From Burkholderia diffusa (GTDB taxonomy: Bacteria > Pseudomonadota > Gammaproteobacteria > Burkholderiales > Burkholderiaceae), in assembly GCF_001718315.1 (NCBI RefSeq), contig NZ_CP013363.1, forward strand, positions 2,294,001 to 2,358,000: a stretch of 64,000 bases of DNA, read 5' to 3'. Below are positions 53,935 to 63,812 of the stretch, piece by piece. The translations under genes and the position numbers were made by a program. The notes under the pieces are model-generated. The model ran no database searches. It was not told where the DNA came from and saw nothing but the letters and a program-made list of their open reading frames with translations. Position 1 is the first letter of the stretch. Each line of letters starts with the position of its first letter.

Positions 53935-55404
53935 ATGAGCACTGTTCAGGAAACCCTGGCACTGAAAGACCCGTCGCTGTTCCGCCAGCAGGCGTACGTC
54001 AACGGCGAATGGCAAGGCGCGGCCAACGGCGAATCGTTCGAAGTCCGCAACCCGGCAACCGGCGGCCTGCTCGGCACCGTGCCGGCGATGGGCGCGGTCG
54101 AGACGCGTCACGCGATCGAAGCCGCGAACGCCGCATGGCCGGCGTGGCGCAAGAAGACCGCGAAGGAACGCGCGGCAATCCTGCGCAAGTGGCACGGCCT
54201 GATGATGGAAAACGCCGACGATCTCGCGCTGATCCTGACCACCGAGCAGGGCAAGTCGCTGGCCGAAGCGAAGGGCGAGATCGGCTACGCGGCGTCGTTC
54301 CTCGAATGGTTCGCGGAGGAAGGCAAGCGCGTGTACGGCGACACGATCCCGACGCCGGCGAGCGACAAGCGCATCGTCGTGACGAAGGAAGCGATCGGCG
54401 TGTGCGCGGCGATCACGCCGTGGAACTTCCCGGCGGCGATGATTACCCGCAAGGTCGGCCCGGCGCTCGCGGCAGGCTGCCCGATCGTCGTGAAGCCGGC
54501 CGAAGCGACGCCGTTCTCGGCGCTCGCGATGGCCGTGCTGGCCGAGCGCGCGGGCGTGCCGGCCGGCGTGTTCAGCGTCGTCACGGGCGACCCGAAGGCG
54601 ATCGGCGGCGAACTGACGTCGAACCCGATCGTGCGCAAGCTGTCGTTCACCGGCTCGACGCCGGTCGGCCGCCTGCTGATGTCGCAATGCGCGGCGACGG
54701 TCAAGAAGGTGTCGCTGGAGCTCGGCGGCAACGCCCCGTTCATCGTGTTCGACGATGCCGATCTCGATGCGGCCGTGCAGGGCGCGATCGCGTCGAAGTA
54801 CCGCAACAGCGGCCAGACGTGCGTGTGCACGAACCGCTTCTACGTGCATGAAGCCGTGTACGACCAGTTCGCGCAGAAGCTCGCGGCGGCGGTCGGCCAG
54901 CTGAAGGTCGGCCGCGGCACCGAGCCGGGCGTCACGCAAGGCCCGCTGATCAACGAAGCGGCCGTGCTGAAGGTCGAGGCGCACATCGAGGACGCGCTCG
55001 CGAAGGGCGCGACCGTCGTGACGGGCGGCAAGCGCCACGCGCTCGGCCACGGCTTCTTCGAGCCGACCGTGCTGACGGGCGTCACGCCGGCGATGAAGGT
55101 CGCGAAGGAAGAGACGTTCGGGCCGCTCGCGCCGTTGTTCAAGTTCGGCAGCGACGACGAGGTGATCCGCCTCGCGAACGACACCGAGTTCGGCCTCGCC
55201 GCGTATTTCTACAGCCGCGACATCGGCCGCGTGTGGAAGGTCGCCGAGGCGCTCGAATACGGGATGGTCGGCGTCAACACGGGCCTGATCTCGAACGAAG
55301 TCGCGCCGTTCGGCGGCGTCAAGCAGTCCGGCCTCGGCCGCGAAGGCTCGCACTACGGCATCGACGATTACGTCGTGATCAAGTACCTCTGCCTCGCCGT
55401 CTGA
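53935..55404 (+). CDS. gabD: Succinate-semialdehyde dehydrogenase (NADP+)
   Basis: 489 residues from ATG 53935; an ATG two codons earlier (53929) is possible. It aligns by eye along its length with E. coli GabD: SLFRQQAYVNGEW, TPWNFPAAMITRK (the conserved Asn), KLSFTGSTPVGR, catalytic Glu near 262 in LELGGNAPF, catalytic Cys near 296 in GQTCVC, and the end GLGREGSHYGIDDYVVIKYLC. It oxidises succinate semialdehyde to succinate, completing GABA breakdown with GabT. A terminator-like hairpin separates it from gabT. Confidence 0.95.
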   Translation: MSTVQETLALKDPSLFRQQAYVNGEWQGAANGESFEVRNPATGGLLGTVPAMGAVETRHAIEAANAAWPAWRKKTAKERAAILRKWHGLMMENADDLALILTTEQGKSLAEAKGEIGYAASFLEWFAEEGKRVYGDTIPTPASDKRIVVTKEAIGVCAAITPWNFPAAMITRKVGPALAAGCPIVVKPAEATPFSALAMAVLAERAGVPAGVFSVVTGDPKAIGGELTSNPIVRKLSFTGSTPVGRLLMSQCAATVKKVSLELGGNAPFIVFDDADLDAAVQGAIASKYRNSGQTCVCTNRFYVHEAVYDQFAQKLAAAVGQLKVGRGTEPGVTQGPLINEAAVLKVEAHIEDALAKGATVVTGGKRHALGHGFFEPTVLTGVTPAMKVAKEETFGPLAPLFKFGSDDEVIRLANDTEFGLAAYFYSRDIGRVWKVAEALEYGMVGVNTGLISNEVAPFGGVKQSGLGREGSHYGIDDYVVIKYLCLAV

Positions 55405-55411
55405 CGGTTCG

Positions 55412-55463
55412 GGGCCTGTCGCGTCCGTGACAGGCCCTGACCGCCCGGCCGGAACCGGGCGGT
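55412..55463 (+). terminator. Two consecutive hairpins after gabD
   Basis: GGGCCTGTC/GACAGGCCC (55412-55420/55429-55437), followed at once by ACCGCCCGG/CCGGGCGGT (55440-55448/55455-55463). Both stems are perfect 9-mers. No T-run follows, but the pair is placed as expected for a transcription end. Confidence 0.5.
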
Positions 55464-55468
55464 CCCGA

Positions 55469-55508
55469 CGCGGGCCGGTGCCCCTCTCCGCCGCGCCCGC
55501 GTCACCTC
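55469..55508 (+). repeat. 40-bp direct repeat, left copy
   Basis: A 40-bp sequence identical to 56742-56781. The two copies flank a 1.2-kb segment that carries one gene of unknown function. The right copy lies only 13 bp from the end of the aer gene, so the ancestral arrangement may have been gabD, one copy, aer. Confidence 0.85.
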
Positions 55509-55770
55509 TACGCGCGCGATGTCGACGCGCCTGCCGAGCGCGACGTCGATGCCGCATCGGCCAAACGTCATCCCGTTCGGCAATTTCGGTCAAGTCTCAT
55601 TTCTCGTTCCGCGGCCAACCGCTAGATTGAGCGTTCCACCTCGATCCGGTTTGCCCGCGCATGAACACGTCTCCCGTCCGCCCGACCTGCTTCTTCGCCA
55701 CGCGCCTCTTCCCCGCGCGGCTTCCTCGCATCCGCCCCCGCATCGCAATTTGCACGCAGGGAGTCCACGC
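55509..55770. other. Upstream region of the orphan gene in the repeat-bounded cassette
   Basis: About 260 bp between the left 40-bp repeat and the orphan gene. The sequence around 55575-55635 is less GC-rich and is the likely promoter. No further gene is seen. Confidence 0.3.
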
Positions 55771-56718
55771 ATGATCGTGAAAACCTCCGATCGCCGGGTG
55801 CCGCCGCTGGCGGGCAGGCCGGGCGGCACGACCAATCACCAGCCGTTCAACGTCGTCTACGACGGGCCCGCGCTCGGCGAGCACCGGATGGACGTGCGTG
55901 ACCTCGCGCCGGTGCTGCTCGCGATCGCCGATCTGTTCTCGTCCGCCAACAAGGAACTCAATGGCGAGCGCTCGGAAGTTCGCCTCGAGGTCAGGGGCAG
56001 CTTCAAGGCCGGCTCGTTCCATGCCGAACTGATCTTCGTCCAGTCGCTCGCGAGCCAGATCCGCGATCTGTTCGCGGGGCCGAACGCCAATGCGTTCAGC
56101 AACGCGCTGACGATCCTCGCCGCGCTGGGGATCGTCGGCGGCGGTGGCCTGATCGGCCTCATTCGAACGCTGCGCGGACGCAAACCGCATCGCACCGAAC
56201 CCGATGGAACGAACGTCAGGATCTGGACGTCGGAGCAGGAATGCTTCGTCGTCGATGAATCCATCGTCCGGCTGTATCGGAACCGGGCCGTTCGCGTCAG
56301 TCTGCAGAAAGTGCTGTCGCCGCTCGAACGCGAAGGCATCGACAGCTTTGGCATCATGCGCGACGACACCGTCGAACTTTCGATCGAGCGCGATGAAGTG
56401 CCTACGTTCTCGAGCAGCGACGATCCCGGGGAAGTGGTCACCGACACCATCGCGCGCAAGATGCTGACGCTCGAATCCGTGGTGTTCAAGGACGGCAACA
56501 AATGGCGCGTGCACGACGGCACATCCGCGTTCTTTGCGTCACTGGACGACGAACAGTTCATCGCGAAGGTCGATGCCGGCGAACGCTTCGGCAAAGGCGA
56601 CGTACTGGTCGTCGATCTGCGTCAAACGCAGATCATCGTCGACGACGGGCTTCGCAACGAATACCGGATCGTCAAGGTTCGCGAACACCGTGCGCCGCTG
56701 CAACCGGTGCTGATCTGA
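55771..56718 (+). CDS. Orphan protein of unknown function with one hydrophobic segment
   Basis: 315 residues from ATG 55771, with AGGGAG 7 nt upstream. The frame is open further upstream, but that part reads as non-coding. The N-terminal third contains FNVVYDGPALGEHRMDVRDLAPVLLAIADLFSSANKELNGERSEVRLEVRGSFKAGSFHAELIF. A single hydrophobic stretch lies near residues 110-130 (ALTILAALGIVGGGGLIGLI), followed by RTLRGRKP, which suggests the C-terminal half faces the cytosol. That half is acidic and has no catalytic motif I recognise. I have seen similar unnamed proteins on accessory elements, but no function is known to me. It is bounded by 40-bp direct repeats and has no operon partner. Confidence 0.8.
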   Translation: MIVKTSDRRVPPLAGRPGGTTNHQPFNVVYDGPALGEHRMDVRDLAPVLLAIADLFSSANKELNGERSEVRLEVRGSFKAGSFHAELIFVQSLASQIRDLFAGPNANAFSNALTILAALGIVGGGGLIGLIRTLRGRKPHRTEPDGTNVRIWTSEQECFVVDESIVRLYRNRAVRVSLQKVLSPLEREGIDSFGIMRDDTVELSIERDEVPTFSSSDDPGEVVTDTIARKMLTLESVVFKDGNKWRVHDGTSAFFASLDDEQFIAKVDAGERFGKGDVLVVDLRQTQIIVDDGLRNEYRIVKVREHRAPLQPVLI

Positions 56719-56741
56719 GCTTCGCCCGCATAACGGTAACG

Positions 56742-56781
56742 CGCGGGCCGGTGCCCCTCTCCGCCGCGCCCGCGTCACCTC
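56742..56781 (+). repeat. 40-bp direct repeat, right copy
   Basis: Identical to 55469-55508 and in the same orientation. It lies between the stop of the orphan gene and the convergent stop of the aer gene. Confidence 0.85.
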
Positions 56782-56794
56782 CCTTCCCCCGCCT

Positions 56795-58339
56795 TCAACG
56801 AAACACGTTCACCGCATCGACAAGCCGCGTCGCCTGCTGCTTCAGGCTTTCCGACGCCGCCGCGCTCTGCTCGACCAGCGCCGCATTCTGCTGCGTGATG
56901 TTGTCCAGATGCACGACCGCCTGGTCCACCTGCGCGACGCCCGTGCTCTGCTCGGCCGTCGACGAGCTGATCTCCGCGATCAGGTCCGACACGCGCTTCA
57001 CTTGCGTGACGATGTCCTCCATCGTCTTGCCCGCGCCGTCGACAATCCGCGCGCCCGATTCGACCCGTTCGACGCTCGCGCCGATCAGCGTCTTGATTTC
57101 CTTTGCCGCGTTCGCACTGCGCTGCGCGAGCGCTCGCACCTCGCCGGCGACCACCGCGAAACCGCGCCCCTGGTCACCCGCGCGCGCCGCCTCGACCGCC
57201 GCGTTCAGCGCGAGGATGTTGGTCTGGAACGCGATCCCGTCGATCACGCCGATGATGTCGGAAATCTTGCGCGAACTCTCCGTGATGTCATGCATCGTCG
57301 TGACAACCTCGCTCACCGCCTGCCCGCCGCGCTCGGCTGCCTCGCTCGCGGAAACCGACAACTGGTTCGCCTGCAGCGCCGTCTCCGCATTGCTCGACAC
57401 GGTCGCCGTCATCTCGGCCATCGACGCGGCCGTCTGCTGCACGCTGGTCGACGCCTGCTCGGTCCGTGCGCTCAGGTCATTGTTGCCTTGCGCGATCTCG
57501 TTGCTCGCGCGCTGCACGTTGTGCACCTGCTCGCTGACGTCATCGACGAGCCAGCGGAACATCAGCCCGAGCTGGTTGATCGTGCGCAGCGTCATGCCGA
57601 TCTCGTCGACGCGGTTCATCGCCACGCCCGTGCGGCTCTCGCCGGTCGCGACGCGCAATGCCTGGTCGCGCAACTGCATCAGCGGCCGAGCGATCTGCGC
57701 ATCGAGCCACAGGCCGGCGGCAATCGACACCCCGGCCGTCGCGGCGGCAAACGCGGCGAGCCCGCCGCCGGCCAGCCCGCATGCCCAGCCCGCGCCGACA
57801 ACCGCCGGCGCCAGCACGCACAGCGTCGAATGCAGCCGCGCGCGCACCGACATCGTCTGGAACAGCGACGCGACGCCCAGCAGCCCGGTCCGGACGATCA
57901 ACCCCTTGTGGAATCGGCGCTGGCCGGCCTTGCCTTCGCGGAACGCGCGATACAGCGCGTCGGCCGCCGCGATCTCGTCGCGCGACGCCTTCGTGCGCAC
58001 CGACATGTAGCCGGTCGGCTGCCCGTTGCGCATCACCGGCACCGTATTCGAACGGACCCAGTAGTGATCGCCGTTCTTGCGGCGATTCTTCACGAGCGCG
58101 GTCCATGGTTCGCCGTTCTTCAGCGTCGCCCACATGTCGGCGAACGCCTCCTTCGGCATATCCGGGTGCCGCACGACGTTGTGCGGCTGACCTTCGATCT
58201 CTTCGGGGGAAAATCCGCTGACCTGAATGAACGCGGCATTCGCGTATTTGATGTAACTGTCAGCATCGGTAGTCGACATCAGCGTCGCGTCATCGGGAAA
58301 TTCGAATTCGCGTTGCGTGACAGGCTGGTTATTGCGCAT
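56795..58339 (-). CDS. aer: Aer-like PAS chemoreceptor, downstream copy
   Basis: 514 residues from ATG 58339. It follows E. coli Aer closely: an N-terminal PAS domain with [21 protein letters not shown] and [12 protein letters not shown] (FAD-binding and surrounding residues), a cytosolic linker, one hydrophobic membrane hairpin (residues about 175-205), a HAMP-like segment, and the signalling tip [41 protein letters not shown]. There is no periplasmic domain and no C-terminal pentapeptide for CheR binding. By homology it senses redox state or oxygen and signals through CheA/CheW. It is a tandem duplicate of the next gene; most differences are in the PAS core. A sigma-28-like promoter lies at 58440-58466. 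Confidence 0.93.
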   Translation of the reverse strand: MRNNQPVTQREFEFPDDATLMSTTDADSYIKYANAAFIQVSGFSPEEIEGQPHNVVRHPDMPKEAFADMWATLKNGEPWTALVKNRRKNGDHYWVRSNTVPVMRNGQPTGYMSVRTKASRDEIAAADALYRAFREGKAGQRRFHKGLIVRTGLLGVASLFQTMSVRARLHSTLCVLAPAVVGAGWACGLAGGGLAAFAAATAGVSIAAGLWLDAQIARPLMQLRDQALRVATGESRTGVAMNRVDEIGMTLRTINQLGLMFRWLVDDVSEQVHNVQRASNEIAQGNNDLSARTEQASTSVQQTAASMAEMTATVSSNAETALQANQLSVSASEAAERGGQAVSEVVTTMHDITESSRKISDIIGVIDGIAFQTNILALNAAVEAARAGDQGRGFAVVAGEVRALAQRSANAAKEIKTLIGASVERVESGARIVDGAGKTMEDIVTQVKRVSDLIAEISSSTAEQSTGVAQVDQAVVHLDNITQQNAALVEQSAAASESLKQQATRLVDAVNVFR

Positions 58340-58439
58340 GGTATGGAGTTCCCGGTTGCGGATCTTGCGCCCGCTTGTGAATTGGATCGAGACCGTACGC
58401 ATCGCGGTCGCCCTGCATGCGTTCGATCAGACTCCTGCG

Positions 58440-58466
58440 CTTTCGGCAAATCTGGCGAAAACATTA
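58440..58466 (-). promoter_or_regulatory. Sigma-28 (FliA)-like promoter of the downstream aer gene
   Basis: On the minus strand: TAATGTTT, 11-nt spacer, GCCGAAAG, close to the FliA consensus TAAAGTTT-N11-GCCGATAA. It ends about 100 bp before the start codon. The same arrangement stands in front of the other aer copy at the same distance, which raises confidence. Confidence 0.5.
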
Positions 58467-58735
58467 TGCCGGCTACGGGTAAATATGCATCTATTTCGCA
58501 TCATCTTGATTCAGCCGAAAACTTTGTTTATACGTGAATCAAACTCCCGTTTTATCAAATTACCCGGCGATCAATTGTCTTATCAATTGAAGCATTTCCC
58601 CCGCCCGGATTAGCCAATAAATCCGGATCCGGAAATGAGAACCCATCTCGTTTCATACATTCGAATCAAATCGGAAAGCGAAGATGCAAGCGGCTCGCCG
58701 CGATGGCGCGCGCAAGTGCGCGCGCCCCTTTCGGA
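58467..58735. other. Rest of the spacer between the two aer genes
   Basis: About 270 bp, clearly more AT-rich than its surroundings, between the predicted promoter of one aer copy and the stop of the other. No gene or clear terminator is seen. Confidence 0.35.
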
Positions 58736-60280
58736 TTACCGAAACACGTTCACCGCATCGACAAGCCGCGTCGCCTGCTGCTTCAGGCTTTCCGACGCCG
58801 CCGCGCTCTGCTCGACCAGCGCCGCATTCTGCTGCGTGATGTTGTCCAGATGCACGACCGCCTGGTCCACCTGCGCGACGCCCGTGCTCTGCTCGGCCGT
58901 CGACGAGCTGATCTCCGCGATCAGGTCCGACACGCGCTTCACTTGCGTGACGATGTCCTCCATCATCCTGCCCGCATCGTCGACCCGCCGCGCGCCCGAG
59001 TCGACCCGCTCGACGCTCGCGCCGATCAGCGTCTTGATTTCCTTTGCCGCGTTCGCGCTGCGCTGCGCGAGCGCCCGCACCTCGCCGGCGACCACCGCGA
59101 AGCCGCGCCCCTGTTCGCCCGCGCGCGCCGCCTCGACCGCCGCGTTCAGCGCGAGGATGTTGGTCTGGAACGCGATCCCGTCGATCACGCCGATGATGTC
59201 CGAAATCTTGCGCGAACTCGCCGTGATGTCGTTCATCGTCGTAACGACCTCGCTCACCGCCTGCCCGCCGCGCTCGGCCGCCTCGCTCGCGGAAACCGAC
59301 AACTGGTTCGCCTGCAGCGCCGTCTCCGCATTGCTCGACACGGTCGCCGTCATCTCGGCCATCGACGCGGCGGTTTCCTGCACGCTCGACGCGGCCTGTT
59401 CGGTGCGCGCGCTCAGGTCGTTGTTGCCTTGCGCGATCTCGTTGCTCGCGCGCTGCACGTTGTGCACCTGCTCGCTGACGTCGTCGACGAGCCAGCGGAA
59501 CATCAGCCCGAGCTGGTTGATCGTGCGCAGCGTCATGCCGATCTCGTCGACGCGATTCATTCGCACGCCGCGGCGGCTTTCGCCGGTCGCGACGTTCAGC
59601 GCCTGATCGCGCAGTCGCTTCAGCGGCCGCACGATCTGCGCATCGAGCCACAGGCCGGCGGCAATCGACACCCCGGCCGTCGCGGCAGCAAACGCCGCGA
59701 GCCCTCCGCCGGCCAGCCCGCATGCCCAGCCCGCGCCGACAACCGCCGGCGCCAGCACGCACAGCGTCGAATGCACGCGCGCGCGCACCGACATCGTCTG
59801 CGGCAGCGACACGATCCTCAACAGCCCGGTCCGGACAATCAACCCCTTGTGGAATCGGCGCTGGCCGGCCTTGCCTTCGCGGAACGCGCGATACAGCGCG
59901 TCGGCCGCCGCGATCTCGTCGCGCGGCGCCTTCGTGCGCACCGACAGGTAGCCGTGCGGCACGCCGTCGCGCATCACCGGCACCGCGTTCGCGCGCACCC
60001 AGTAGTGGTCGCCGTTCCTGCGGCGGTTCTTGACGAGCGCGGTCCACGGCTCGCCGTTCTTCAGCGTCGCCCACATGTCGGCGAACGCCTCCTTCGGCAT
60101 ATCCGGGTGCCGCACGACGTTGTGCGGCTGGCCGACGAGTTCGTCGTTCGAGAAGCCGCTCACGTACGCGAATGTCGTGTTCGCGTACGTGATGATGCTG
60201 TCGGCATCGGTGGTCGACATCAGCGTGACGTCGTCGGGAAATTCGAATTCTTGTTGGGTGACAGGTTGGTTGTTGCGCAT
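58736..60280 (-). CDS. aer: Aer-like PAS chemoreceptor, upstream copy
   Basis: 514 residues with the same architecture and length as the copy at 56795-58339. The signalling half is almost identical between the two. The PAS core differs ([18 protein letters not shown] here, [18 protein letters not shown] there), while the VRHPDMP and DHYWVR motifs are kept. This pattern points to a recent tandem duplication with divergence, or conversion of the shared part, and to a changed sensing range. A sigma-28-like promoter is at 60383-60409. Confidence 0.93.
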   Translation of the reverse strand: MRNNQPVTQQEFEFPDDVTLMSTTDADSIITYANTTFAYVSGFSNDELVGQPHNVVRHPDMPKEAFADMWATLKNGEPWTALVKNRRRNGDHYWVRANAVPVMRDGVPHGYLSVRTKAPRDEIAAADALYRAFREGKAGQRRFHKGLIVRTGLLRIVSLPQTMSVRARVHSTLCVLAPAVVGAGWACGLAGGGLAAFAAATAGVSIAAGLWLDAQIVRPLKRLRDQALNVATGESRRGVRMNRVDEIGMTLRTINQLGLMFRWLVDDVSEQVHNVQRASNEIAQGNNDLSARTEQAASSVQETAASMAEMTATVSSNAETALQANQLSVSASEAAERGGQAVSEVVTTMNDITASSRKISDIIGVIDGIAFQTNILALNAAVEAARAGEQGRGFAVVAGEVRALAQRSANAAKEIKTLIGASVERVDSGARRVDDAGRMMEDIVTQVKRVSDLIAEISSSTAEQSTGVAQVDQAVVHLDNITQQNAALVEQSAAASESLKQQATRLVDAVNVFR

Positions 60281-60765
60281 GCAAGGCTCCGAAAGGCGGG
60301 TCCGCTGCGGGATCCGCGCGGCGCGAAAATCACGCTCAGTAGCCGAAAAACGGTTTATCGCTTTACGACGGTCTCGTCCTTGCTGTCGGCAATCACCGTG
60401 AAATCCTTAGTCCGGAAAGCGAACGAAATATCGAATTCCGCCATCGACATGATTTCGATCAAGTAATCCCGCAATAATCGCGTCCAACACTTTTCGGATG
60501 CAGCCCGATGCTCTATGGGATTACGTCAGGCGACGCGTCGGTTCAGACAATCATTGCGCACAGCGAAACGATTCTGTCGGATCGACTCAACTCAACCGGC
60601 ATTTGAATTCGATGAAAAATTCCGGCGATCAATGGAATCGGTCGTACCGGAATGCGGCAACGAACATGCCGCCCGGCGCAAGATCGTCCGTCATCCGTGT
60701 GCGCGCGAACGCGGCCCGCGCGTAGAATTTCCGCTTGCTCAACCCCGTCCGCACGGAGAACGACA
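60281..60765. other. Spacer between aer and the DUF523 gene
   Basis: About 485 bp. Apart from the sigma-28-like promoter at 60383-60409 I see no gene, RNA or repeat. The promoter of the DUF523 gene should lie in the right half. Confidence 0.4.
60383..60409 (-). promoter_or_regulatory. Sigma-28 (FliA)-like promoter of the upstream aer gene
   Basis: On the minus strand: TAAGGATT, 11-nt spacer, GCCGACAG, ending about 103 bp before the start codon. Compare TAAAGTTT-N11-GCCGATAA. It matches the arrangement found before the other copy. Confidence 0.5.
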
Positions 60766-61290
60766 TTGCAGAATGCGTCGCAGCCGCCGGCCTCGCCGAA
60801 GATCCTCGTCAGCATGTGCGTGCTCGGTCACCCCGTCCGTTACAACGGCTCGGCGAAGACCGCCGCGCATGAAACGCTCGCACGCTGGCAGCGCGAAGGG
60901 CGCCTGGTGCCCGTCTGTCCGGAACTGGCAGGAGGATTGAGCGTGCCGCGTCCGCCCGCCGAAATCGCGGACGGGGAATCGGGGCAACGCGTTCTGTCGG
61001 GTGCCGCGCGTATCGTCGACGTGCACGGCACCGACGTGACGGCGCCGTTCGTCGATGGCGCGCGCACCGCGCTCGCGCTGGCTCGCACGCACGATTGCCG
61101 CTACGCGATCCTGGCGGACGGAAGTCCGTCGTGCGGAAGCAGTTTCATTTACGACGGGAATTTTGCGGGCCGGCGGCATGCCGGCGCCGGCGTGACGGCG
61201 GCGCTGCTGCGCCAGCATGGCATCGAGGTATTCGCGGACAGCGAGATCGACGCGCTCGTCGCACGCCTCGCGCAACGATCGCCAAGCTGA
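60766..61290 (+). CDS. DUF523 family protein
   Basis: 174 residues from a TTG at 60766, preceded by GGAG with a 7-nt gap; there is no suitable ATG before the conserved region. The family pattern is clear: ILVSMCVLGHPVRYNGSAK at the start, LVPVCPELAGGLSVPRPPAEI, and LADGSPSCGSSFIYDG with conserved Cys residues, which hints at metal or thiol chemistry. Function unknown. It stands alone between the divergent aer gene and the convergent pcaF gene. Confidence 0.85.
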   Translation: MQNASQPPASPKILVSMCVLGHPVRYNGSAKTAAHETLARWQREGRLVPVCPELAGGLSVPRPPAEIADGESGQRVLSGAARIVDVHGTDVTAPFVDGARTALALARTHDCRYAILADGSPSCGSSFIYDGNFAGRRHAGAGVTAALLRQHGIEVFADSEIDALVARLAQRSPS

Positions 61291-61390
61291 ATGACGAAGT
61301 GGCCGGCACGACGATCGCGCGCCGGCCACATCGTTCGGACGGGGAAGCCGGTGAAGCGGCGTGAGTCTTGCCGCTCCCCGGATGACGCGA

Positions 61391-62593
<1,203 letters not shown>

Positions 62594-62671
62594 CAGTGTC
62601 TCCGGTCTCATGCAAGGCTGGGAAGAAGATGGAACGCGCCCCTTGCATTGCCCGCCGGGATGCGCTTAAAT

Positions 62672-62709
62672 GTTCTATATACGAACATAAGATCGTGTAT
62701 CGAACGTTC
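62672..62709. promoter_or_regulatory. Candidate PcaR-type binding region
   Basis: In the divergent spacer of pcaF and the IclR gene: GTTC-TATATAC-GAAC (62672-62686), then CGTGTATCGAAC (62694-62705), whose reverse reads GTTCGATACACG, and a GAACGTTC palindrome (62702-62709). The GTTCGATA element resembles the repeat known from PcaR/PcaU sites. The region is AT-richer than its surroundings and lies about 80-120 bp before pcaF. Confidence 0.45.
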
Positions 62710-62820
62710 AACGCATCATAGGGAGTGCGGGGACGACCTGTCAAGCGCGCGGTCCGCGGTGCGGTTGGCGTGTCAGGCCCCATGCGCTATCTTCTCGGCT
62801 GCACGACAATCCGACCGTTC

Positions 62821-63609
62821 ATGACAACCGAAGACATCCAGACGAAACCGGGCGACTCCTATGTGCAGTCGTTCGCGCGCGGCCTCGCGGTGATCCGCGC
62901 ATTCGACGCCCAGCGGCCGGAGCAAACGCTCACCGAGGTTGCGTCGGCCACCGGGCTCACGCGCGCCGGCGCGCGCCGGATCCTGCTGACGCTGCAGACG
63001 CTCGGCTATGTCGAGGCCGACGGCCGCCTGTTCCGGCTCACGCCGAAGATTCTCGAGCTCGGTTTCGCGTATCTGACGTCGATGCCGTTCTGGAATCTCG
63101 CCGATCCGGTGATGGAGCAGCTGTCCGCGCAGATCCACGAAAGCTGCTCGGCCGCCGTGCTCGACCGCACCGAGATCGTCTACGTGCTGCGCGTGCCGAC
63201 CCACAAGATCATGACGATCAACCTGTCGATCGGCAGCCGCCTGCCCGCGTATTGCACGTCGATGGGCCGCGTGCTGCTGTCCGCGCTCGACGACGCGACG
63301 CTCGACGAAACGCTCGCGCAGAGCGGCATCCGCGCGCATACACCGCGCACGATCACCGACATCGGCGAGCTGAAGGCGACGATCGCACAGGTGCGCCAGC
63401 AAGGCTGGGCCGTGGTCGACCAGGAGCTCGAAGTGGGCTTGATGTCGATCTCGGCGCCGATCCGCAACCGGCGCGGGCAGGTGATCGCCGCGATGAACAT
63501 CAGCGGCAACGCGCAGCGGCACACTGCGAAGCAGATGGTGAAGGAGTTTCTCGGGCCGCTGCAGCAAGCCGCGCAGACGGTGTCCGAGCTGGTGGCACGG
63601 CGCGGGTGA
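62821..63609 (+). CDS. IclR-family regulator (PcaR/PobR type)
   Basis: 262 residues from ATG 62821. Helix-turn-helix at about residues 20-75: YVQSFARGLAVIRAFDAQRPEQTLTEVASATGLTRAGARRILLTLQTLGYVEADG. The IclR effector domain follows with LPAYCTSMGRVLLSALDD and QGWAVVDQELEVGLMSISAPIRN, as in PcaR/PcaU/PobR. It is divergent from pcaF and probably activates it when beta-ketoadipate or protocatechuate is present. Confidence 0.9.
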   Translation: MTTEDIQTKPGDSYVQSFARGLAVIRAFDAQRPEQTLTEVASATGLTRAGARRILLTLQTLGYVEADGRLFRLTPKILELGFAYLTSMPFWNLADPVMEQLSAQIHESCSAAVLDRTEIVYVLRVPTHKIMTINLSIGSRLPAYCTSMGRVLLSALDDATLDETLAQSGIRAHTPRTITDIGELKATIAQVRQQGWAVVDQELEVGLMSISAPIRNRRGQVIAAMNISGNAQRHTAKQMVKEFLGPLQQAAQTVSELVARRG

Positions 63610-63812
63610 GCGCACGGCGCGACGGCCGTTCATTCGCAGACACAAAGACGACGGGCGGCACCGAGCCGCCCGCTCACTGCCCCGACTCCGCTTCTCCCTT
63701 CCCGCCGAACACGGAGCGCACTCCGCGCCGCCCGGTTTCGTGGCGCGGCAAAGCCTGATCAATTCGACCAAAACAAAATTGCGCGGTGCCCCCCGGACAC
63801 CGTGCCCGCCGC

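Noticed and set aside
55519-55770. N-terminal extension of the orphan protein
   Set aside because: Composition is Arg/Pro/His-rich like non-coding frames, and AGGGAG stands correctly before ATG 55771.
55469-56781. Composite transposon
   Set aside because: The 40-bp repeats are direct, carry no open frame or terminal inverted repeats, and no transposase lies between them.
58703-60466. Long plus-strand frames opposite both aer genes (also 56909-58537)
   Set aside because: They are antisense shadows. They resemble each other only because the aer genes are duplicated.
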